Origin: VRUE01 sp963725085 | GTDB taxonomy: Bacteria; Actinomycetota; Thermoleophilia; Solirubrobacterales; 70-9 | Length of the DNA: 64,000 nt | Reading direction: 5' to 3' | Assembly: GCA_963725085.1 (NCBI GenBank) | Contig: CAVRXM010000005.1 | Coordinates: forward strand, 310,001 to 374,000 | Part shown: piece after piece, positions 59,842 through 64,000 of the stretch | Layout of the letters: the number at the start of each line of letters is the position of its first letter | Numbering within the stretch: the first letter of the stretch is position 1 | Made by a program: the position numbers and the translations under genes | The notes under the pieces: model-generated | The model's database searches: none | The model's input: the letters and a program-made list of their open reading frames with translations, nothing else | Told to the model about the DNA's origin: nothing

Positions 59842-60525
59842 GTGAATCCAGCCAAGAAGGGCCAACAGGGAGAAGGCCACCTCGGCCGCCTTCCCCCGGG
59901 CCGGCACGGGCTGTCGCGTGAGTTCGTGGTCCGCAATCAGCGCGATCGCCTCACCGCGGGAATGATCCGGGCGGTGGCCGAGAACGGCTATCACGACGCC
60001 ACCATCAGCCAGATAACCGAGGCCGCCGGTGTCTCGCGTCGGACCTTCTACACCTACTTCTCATCGAAGGAAGAGTGTTTTTTCGACACCTACCAGATCA
60101 TCGCCGACCGCCTGCGTGAACTCGCCAGGGAGGCGGCCTCGAACGAGTCCGACTGGCCTGCCCAGGCTCGGGCCAGAGTCGCGACGACCCTCGAATTCTT
60201 CGCCTCCAACCCCGACCTCGCGAGGGTTTGCCTGATCGCCCCCTCACGGGCCGGCGACAGAATCGCCGCCCGATTCCAACAGGCGGTGACCGAAGTCTAC
60301 GAGGAACTCGCCGCCGGGATGCCCGCCTCGGTGGCAAAGCGCGCCCCCTCACCGGCGGTGCAGCAATCGATGATCGGCGGTATGGCGACCCTCGTGATCG
60401 ACAGGGTCGAAGCGGGGAAGGGGGAGCGGCTGACCGATCTCCTGCCTGACCTGCTCGAGCTCTTCTTCACCCCCTACCTCGGACGCGAGGAGGCGGTGAA
60501 GGTGGCGCGGCAGAGCCCGTCGTAG
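59842..60525 (+). CDS. TetR-family regulator D
   Basis: 227 aa from the GTG that sits six bases after a -10 box; an alternative ATG at 59749 would overlap regulator C. The preface LPPGRHGLSREFVVRNQRDR is shared in pattern with regulator E. HTH: GMIRAVAENGYHDATISQIT, EAAGVSRRTFYTYFSSKEEC. Ligand domain ends ELFFTPYLGREEAVKVA. Confidence 0.88.
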   Translation: MNPAKKGQQGEGHLGRLPPGRHGLSREFVVRNQRDRLTAGMIRAVAENGYHDATISQITEAAGVSRRTFYTYFSSKEECFFDTYQIIADRLRELAREAASNESDWPAQARARVATTLEFFASNPDLARVCLIAPSRAGDRIAARFQQAVTEVYEELAAGMPASVAKRAPSPAVQQSMIGGMATLVIDRVEAGKGERLTDLLPDLLELFFTPYLGREEAVKVARQSPS

Positions 60526-60560
60526 AGCGCGCTCCCGCTCCCGTCACAGACGGCTTTCAT

Positions 60561-60583
60561 TTGGAGACGCCATCCTCTACGCT
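60561..60583 (+). repeat. 23-bp promoter/operator-like element, copy 2
   Basis: TTGGAGACGC[C]ATCCTCTAC[G]CT, 21 of 23 identical to copy 1 at 57261-57283. Lies 15-37 bases upstream of the TTG of regulator E, with TACGCT as a possible -10. The conserved 17 bases just before that box suggest an operator within the promoter. Confidence 0.6.
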
Positions 60584-60597
60584 ACCCCGCTCCTCCA

Positions 60598-61227
60598 TTG
60601 CCCCAGCCGCCTCCACTCAGATCGTTTCGCCTGCCGCGGGGTAAGCACCGCCTCTCGCGGGAGCTGGTCGCTGAAAACCAGCGCCTGCGTTTGATTGCGG
60701 CGGCGGGCGAGGAGCTGGCCGCAAACGGCTACGCGAAGACGACGAGCGCCCGCATCGCCGACCGCGCTGGTGTATCTCACTCGACCTTCTATCAGCAGTT
60801 CCCGAACGTGCAGTGCTGCCTGCTGGCCGCCCACAAGACGGCGGCCGGCTGCGTGCTGGAAGTGGTCTCGAGCTGCCCGGGGGCCATCGACCCCGACGAG
60901 CGCCTGGATCGCGCCATCGAGGACACCCTGGACTTACTCTCCGGGGACCCTTCGCTTGCGAAGCTGCTGGGGGCCGAAATCGCGGCCGGAGTCCCGGCGA
61001 TCGCAAAGTCCCGCGATCTGCTCGTCGACAGGCTTGCCGAGAAGCTCCGGACCGGTCGGATGGCGCGCGGGGTGGCGGACGATACGACATCGGGGATCGA
61101 CTGCCGCCTGGTCGGAGGCGCGGTCGCGATCGTGGCCGAGGCCATTGACGCCGGAGAGGCAGAGCGCCTGCCTGAGCTCAGCGCCGAGCTCGGACGGCTG
61201 CTGGCGGCGCCCTACGCGTCCTGCTGA
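60598..61227 (+). CDS. TetR-family regulator E
   Basis: 209 aa from a TTG. The preface LPRGKHRLSRELVAENQRLR matches regulator D in pattern. HTH: IAAAGEELAANGYAKTTSAR, IADRAGVSHSTFYQQFPNVQ. Ligand domain ends LGRLLAAPYASC. Five TetR genes in a row without an obvious target gene among them. Followed by a long hairpin. Confidence 0.87.
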   Translation: MPQPPPLRSFRLPRGKHRLSRELVAENQRLRLIAAAGEELAANGYAKTTSARIADRAGVSHSTFYQQFPNVQCCLLAAHKTAAGCVLEVVSSCPGAIDPDERLDRAIEDTLDLLSGDPSLAKLLGAEIAAGVPAIAKSRDLLVDRLAEKLRTGRMARGVADDTTSGIDCRLVGGAVAIVAEAIDAGEAERLPELSAELGRLLAAPYASC

Positions 61228-61261
61228 GGGACGCGCCTGGCCCGCTAGCTGTAGTTCCTAA

Positions 61262-61293
61262 CGGATGTCTTCGTCAGTAAACGAAGACATCCG
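61262..61293. terminator. Perfect 13-bp hairpin
   Basis: CGGATGTCTTCGT and ACGAAGACATCCG with a six-base loop, 34 bases after the stop of TetR E. No U-run on either strand. It may end the TetR transcripts from one side and the gene fragment from the other; or it is the footprint of a small palindromic insertion. Confidence 0.55.
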
Positions 61294-61485
61294 GGCCTCG
61301 CTGGAGGCTGGAGCTGGGTACTGATCGACCATCGTCTGTCCGGCGCCGACGGTGCGGGCAAGGGCGTTGTCCCAATCGTCGCCGACGCCCCATACCCAAC
61401 CGCCGGCCCGCGTTGTCACGAGCGACGCCGAGGGTGCGCCCGAAGCCGCGGAGACCGATGCCACCGACGAGCTGGTCTGATGCAT
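61294..61485 (-). pseudogene. Fragment of a secreted-protein gene
   Basis: Minus-strand frame of about 60 residues containing SASLVTTRAGGWVWGVGDDW and DNALARTVGAGQTMVDQYPA. This GWVWGVGxDWDxAxARTVGxGQT pattern is found in the middle of large secreted repeat proteins, usually followed by DTFWVQ. Here it stops after PAPASS and runs into the hairpin, giving SSFTDEDIR. Upstream coding context is also missing. Likely a remnant of a larger gene. Confidence 0.5.
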
Positions 61486-61541
61486 CGGCCATATGGCCCG
61501 GAGCTAAACTGCCCCTCCTCCGCACCCAAGCCGCCGAAAAT

Positions 61542-62798
61542 TTGAGCAAGCTGATCCGCACTGCCGCTGTCCTCGCCACCTTTGCGGTGCTGGCGCTCAC
61601 GCTGAGCGCCTGCATCACCGTCAAACCCGGCTCGCAGCAGACGAGCCAGCCGGGCGGGATCGGGAACGTCAATGTCGACTTCCAGCTCTGCAATGCAGAA
61701 GAAGGGCCGGGAGCACCGTCCGAATGCGAACTTGACGACTACACCGGCACAGCGCAGGTGATCCTTGCATTCATCGCGCCCAAGGGCGTTACCAACGTGC
61801 CCGCCAGCTTCACCGCGATCCCCGGCCCGGCCCCAGGCGGCGCACCGATCACCTTTCGGCGCAACCAGAGCATCGATGCTTTCCTCAACAGCCTGGAAGG
61901 CCTTCCCGCGGACCTCGCAGCGATCGGCTACCTCTCCGACGTGGTTGTGGAGAACGAAAACGACAGTTTCGAATGGTCGGTGAAGTTCCCCTTCGGCCTG
62001 CCTGGAGGGGCCGATGGAGGGAGTTTCGTCGGTCCGCTCAAATACTTCCTCGTATTCGGTTGGCGCAAGGTGGGGCCGGGCCTGTCGCCCGACCGGCCGG
62101 TCGAATGCGAGTCTGCCGCACCCGATGAAAATGCCGCCTGCACCAGCGCCGGCGAAGTCGAGTTCGGAGTCTCCGACCTGAAAGTCACACCCCCGGCGGA
62201 AACGACCGTCTTCGCCGGGGCCACCGCCGAACTCCCCTTCGCCTTCGACTTCGGCAGCAGCGCCGCGGCCCCGCCGAGCAGCTTCGCCCTGAGCGCGACG
62301 ACGACGCTGCCTGGCGCAACCGCGACGCCGTCGGAGCTGACCTTCCCGGTCGGCCCGCTCAGCTCGAGCAAACGATTCGCCGGCCAGCGCAAGGCCGTCG
62401 TCGTCGTGCCGCCGAAAGCGAAAGAGGGCGTCTACGAGGTGCGATTGAACGCGACCACGGCGACCGGGGGCAGCACCGGCGCCGTGGCACAGCTGCGGGT
62501 CAGACAGGCCCGGGTCGGCATCAGGGCGAAGCTGAACAAGAGCAGGGGCACCGCGACGCTGACGCTGACGGTCCCCACCGCCGGGACATTGACCGTGTCC
62601 GGCAGGGGAATCGTCAAGGCCCAGCGCAAACCGAATGCTGCCAAGACGGTGAAGGTGACCGTCAGGACCAAGGGCAAGGCGAAGAGAAGGCTGCTCGCCA
62701 ACGGCAAGGTCAGGGTGACCGCGAAGGTGACGTTCCAGCCGACGGGCGCCGCCGCGGTGACCGCCAGCAAGCCGTTGAACCTGAAGACTTCCCAGTAG
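61542..62798 (+). CDS. Large lipoprotein of unknown function
   Basis: 418 aa from a TTG; N-terminus LSKLIRTAAVLATFAVLALT with lipobox LSAC, acylated Cys about residue 22. The longer upstream frame would lack a proper signal. Mature region: beta-rich segments (VNVDFQLCNAEEG, FRRNQSIDAFLNSLEGLPAD), an Ig-like part (TTVFAGATAELPFAFDFGSS), and a basic C-terminal beta domain (RVGIRAKLNKSRGTATLTLT, VTVRTKGKAKRRLLANG). Not a recognised family. Confidence 0.78.
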   Translation: MSKLIRTAAVLATFAVLALTLSACITVKPGSQQTSQPGGIGNVNVDFQLCNAEEGPGAPSECELDDYTGTAQVILAFIAPKGVTNVPASFTAIPGPAPGGAPITFRRNQSIDAFLNSLEGLPADLAAIGYLSDVVVENENDSFEWSVKFPFGLPGGADGGSFVGPLKYFLVFGWRKVGPGLSPDRPVECESAAPDENAACTSAGEVEFGVSDLKVTPPAETTVFAGATAELPFAFDFGSSAAAPPSSFALSATTTLPGATATPSELTFPVGPLSSSKRFAGQRKAVVVVPPKAKEGVYEVRLNATTATGGSTGAVAQLRVRQARVGIRAKLNKSRGTATLTLTVPTAGTLTVSGRGIVKAQRKPNAAKTVKVTVRTKGKAKRRLLANGKVRVTAKVTFQPTGAAAVTASKPLNLKTSQ

Positions 62799-62881
62799 GT
62801 CGGGGCCGGCGGCGCGCTTGAACCGCGGCCTGCGGAGGTCCGTATGCCGGACTACCGTGAATCAGGCGAGGCACAATCTCC

Positions 62882-63070
62882 ATGGCTGACGCTCAAACCA
62901 ACGGCAGTGGCGGCCACCGGCGCGAGTTGGCGCTTGTCGAGATCGAGGCGCTCTGCGCGAACATGCTCCACGACCTTCGCATCCTCAAGGCGAGCGTGGA
63001 GTGCGTCCAGGCGGAGTGCAAGGAGGCACGGAGAGGGGCGAAGGCGCCACCGGCATCGGGGTTCGGCTGA
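62882..63070 (+). CDS. Small protein, 62 aa
   Basis: Not recognised. MADAQTNGSGGHRRELALVE then IEALCANMLHDLRILKASVE, a helical region with three Cys and heptad-like spacing that might form a coiled coil. Codon use fits the genome. No clear ribosome site. It sits between a lipoprotein and a secreted protein. Moderate doubt whether real. Confidence 0.4.
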   Translation: MADAQTNGSGGHRRELALVEIEALCANMLHDLRILKASVECVQAECKEARRGAKAPPASGFG

Positions 63071-63168
63071 GACCTGAAAGACTCTGGTTTCTGTTCCGGG
63101 GTCGAGCGCCGACCTGTTGTGAGATAAACGCAAAGCCGGAGGACTCTCCCGCTAGGCTCAGGTCTTCA

Positions 63169-63894
63169 TTGTTTGACTTCGCGAAACGGGTTGCCGCGGT
63201 CCTGGTCGTCCTTGCGGCTCTCGCCGTTACCTGGTCGTCCGCCCCGGACAGTGCCGGAGCCGCGCCCTGCCCACTGCCGAGCTTCGGGTTCGGAGGCGGG
63301 GTCCTCTCGATTCAGGGAACCCCTCCCTGCGCGGAAGAATCCGAGCGCTTCGACGTCTACTGCGAAGCCGGCACGGTCCGGTTCGAATACGCGGTCAACG
63401 ACGTTCTGCAAGGACAGATCGACACGGAAGTCGGATGCGGGTCCCCCGCGCGCCTCGCGGTTCACGCCAACGCCGGCGACGACACAATCGACCTCTCCAA
63501 GATCACGGTGGCGAACGGCTTCACCGGCTTCACCGAGCCGAACCTCGTCGAAGGGGGCTCCGGCAAGGACGAACTCGTCGGGAGCCAGACCCCGAGCGAA
63601 ATCCTCGGTGGCACCCAGAACGACATCATCCTGGCCCGCAACGGTGTCCACGACACCGTCGATTGCGGTCAGGGAACCGACGCCGTGCAGGCCGACCAGG
63701 CGGGTGTCGACGCGTTGTCGAACTGCGAGCTGATGGATCTCCTTCCAACCTCGGCGGCACCCGGCGCCGCCCCCGCCGCTTCGGTCCCGACGCCGACCGG
63801 GAAGCGGGCGGCGGCCCAGAGGAGATGTCACAAGGTCCAGGGTCGCAAAGCACGCCGCAGATGCTTCCGGCATGCAAGGACCCTTCCTATCTGA
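63169..63894 (+). CDS. Secreted RTX-like calcium-binding repeat protein
   Basis: 241 aa from a TTG in LFDFAKRVAAVLVVLAALAV, a signal peptide cut near AGA-AP. Mature part has Cys pairs (CPLPSF, PCAEES, YCEAG, GCGSP) and RTX-type Gly/Asp repeats: NAGDDTIDLSK, EGGSGKDELVGS, GGTQNDIILARNG, DCGQGTDAVQAD, ending with NCE. A basic C-terminal tail (GKRAAAQRRCHKVQGRKARR) may bind the cell surface. Possible -10 TAGGCT at 63154-63159. Confidence 0.75.
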   Translation: MFDFAKRVAAVLVVLAALAVTWSSAPDSAGAAPCPLPSFGFGGGVLSIQGTPPCAEESERFDVYCEAGTVRFEYAVNDVLQGQIDTEVGCGSPARLAVHANAGDDTIDLSKITVANGFTGFTEPNLVEGGSGKDELVGSQTPSEILGGTQNDIILARNGVHDTVDCGQGTDAVQADQAGVDALSNCELMDLLPTSAAPGAAPAASVPTPTGKRAAAQRRCHKVQGRKARRRCFRHARTLPI

Positions 63895-63913
63895 CTGTGG
63901 CTGACTCGCCGCC

Positions 63914-64000
63914 CTACGCTGTCACCAGGTTCACGATTTCAGCCGCGCGCTCCTCGGGCTGACCCGCGAAGCCGCCGTCGACGGGCATGCTTGGCAGCAG
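63914..64000 (-). CDS. C-terminal end of a minus-strand gene, cut by the window edge
   Basis: Twenty-eight residues and a TAG: LLPSMPVDGGFAGQPEERAA then EIVNLVTA. Natural composition and a Pro-Val-Asp-Gly-Gly motif; family cannot be told from so little. Convergent with the RTX-like gene. Confidence 0.6.
   Translation of the reverse strand: MLPSMPVDGGFAGQPEERAAEIVNLVTA

Overview
This 64 kb window comes from a high-GC, Gram-positive-type bacterium. The best guess (inference) is a deep-branching actinobacterium of the Thermoleophilia/Solirubrobacterales type. Supporting signs are strong G/C third-position bias, a fosfomycin-insensitive (Asp117) MurA as in mycobacteria, an RsiG-like c-di-GMP anti-sigma gene beside a GarA/FtsR pair, SepF in the division cluster, a WS/DGAT wax-ester synthase, many GTG/TTG starts and a run of TetR regulators.

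Layout. 1-3.9 kb: an rRNA operon (3' end of 16S, tRNA-less spacer, 23S, 5S, hairpin). 3.9-5.2 kb (minus): a membrane-anchored alpha/beta hydrolase and a possible small ORF. 5.2-12.4 kb: murA followed by a tightly overlapping histidine cluster hisZ-G-D-B-H-A-F. 12.4-17.7 kb: cca, pgeF, yggS, sepF, proC, yggT, lspA, rluD (tRNA maturation, division, envelope). 17.7-24.6 kb: rpsB, tsf, pyrH, frr, uppS, cdsA, dxr, rseP. 24.6-27.3 kb (minus): two paralogous secreted lamin-tail/Ig-like proteins that interrupt the usual dxr-rseP-ispG order. 27.4-32.8 kb: ispG, an acyl-CoA ligase, proS, a CDP-alcohol phosphatidyltransferase. 32.8-34.4 kb: rsiG-garA-ftsR behind a clear promoter with an overlapping inverted repeat. 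34.4-45.5 kb: SRPBCC protein, AGPS-like FAD oxidase, a membrane-tethered tandem HTH protein, hotdog thioesterase, nadE, WS/DGAT, RlpA-like protein, dinB, thrC, a lipoprotein and a repeat protein. 45.6-57.2 kb: a 1126-aa zinc-ribbon/cyclase/AAA/TPR protein, a Calx-beta/lamin-tail protein, an Nei-type glycosylase, a Tat-exported amine oxidase, small enzymes, and a polyphosphate/phosphate module (ppk2, pit, DUF47). 57.5-61.2 kb: five TetR genes in a row. 61.2-64 kb: a hairpin beside a gene fragment, a lipoprotein, a small ORF, an RTX-like secreted protein and the tail of a minus-strand gene running off the edge.

A general caution: between about 4 and 45.5 kb roughly 18 well-conserved genes are each broken by one or more frame changes, nearly all explained by one extra base. 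From 45.6 kb on the genes read through cleanly. Sequencing or assembly insertion errors are the simplest reading, so these genes are annotated as intact genes with frameshifts, not as pseudogenes.
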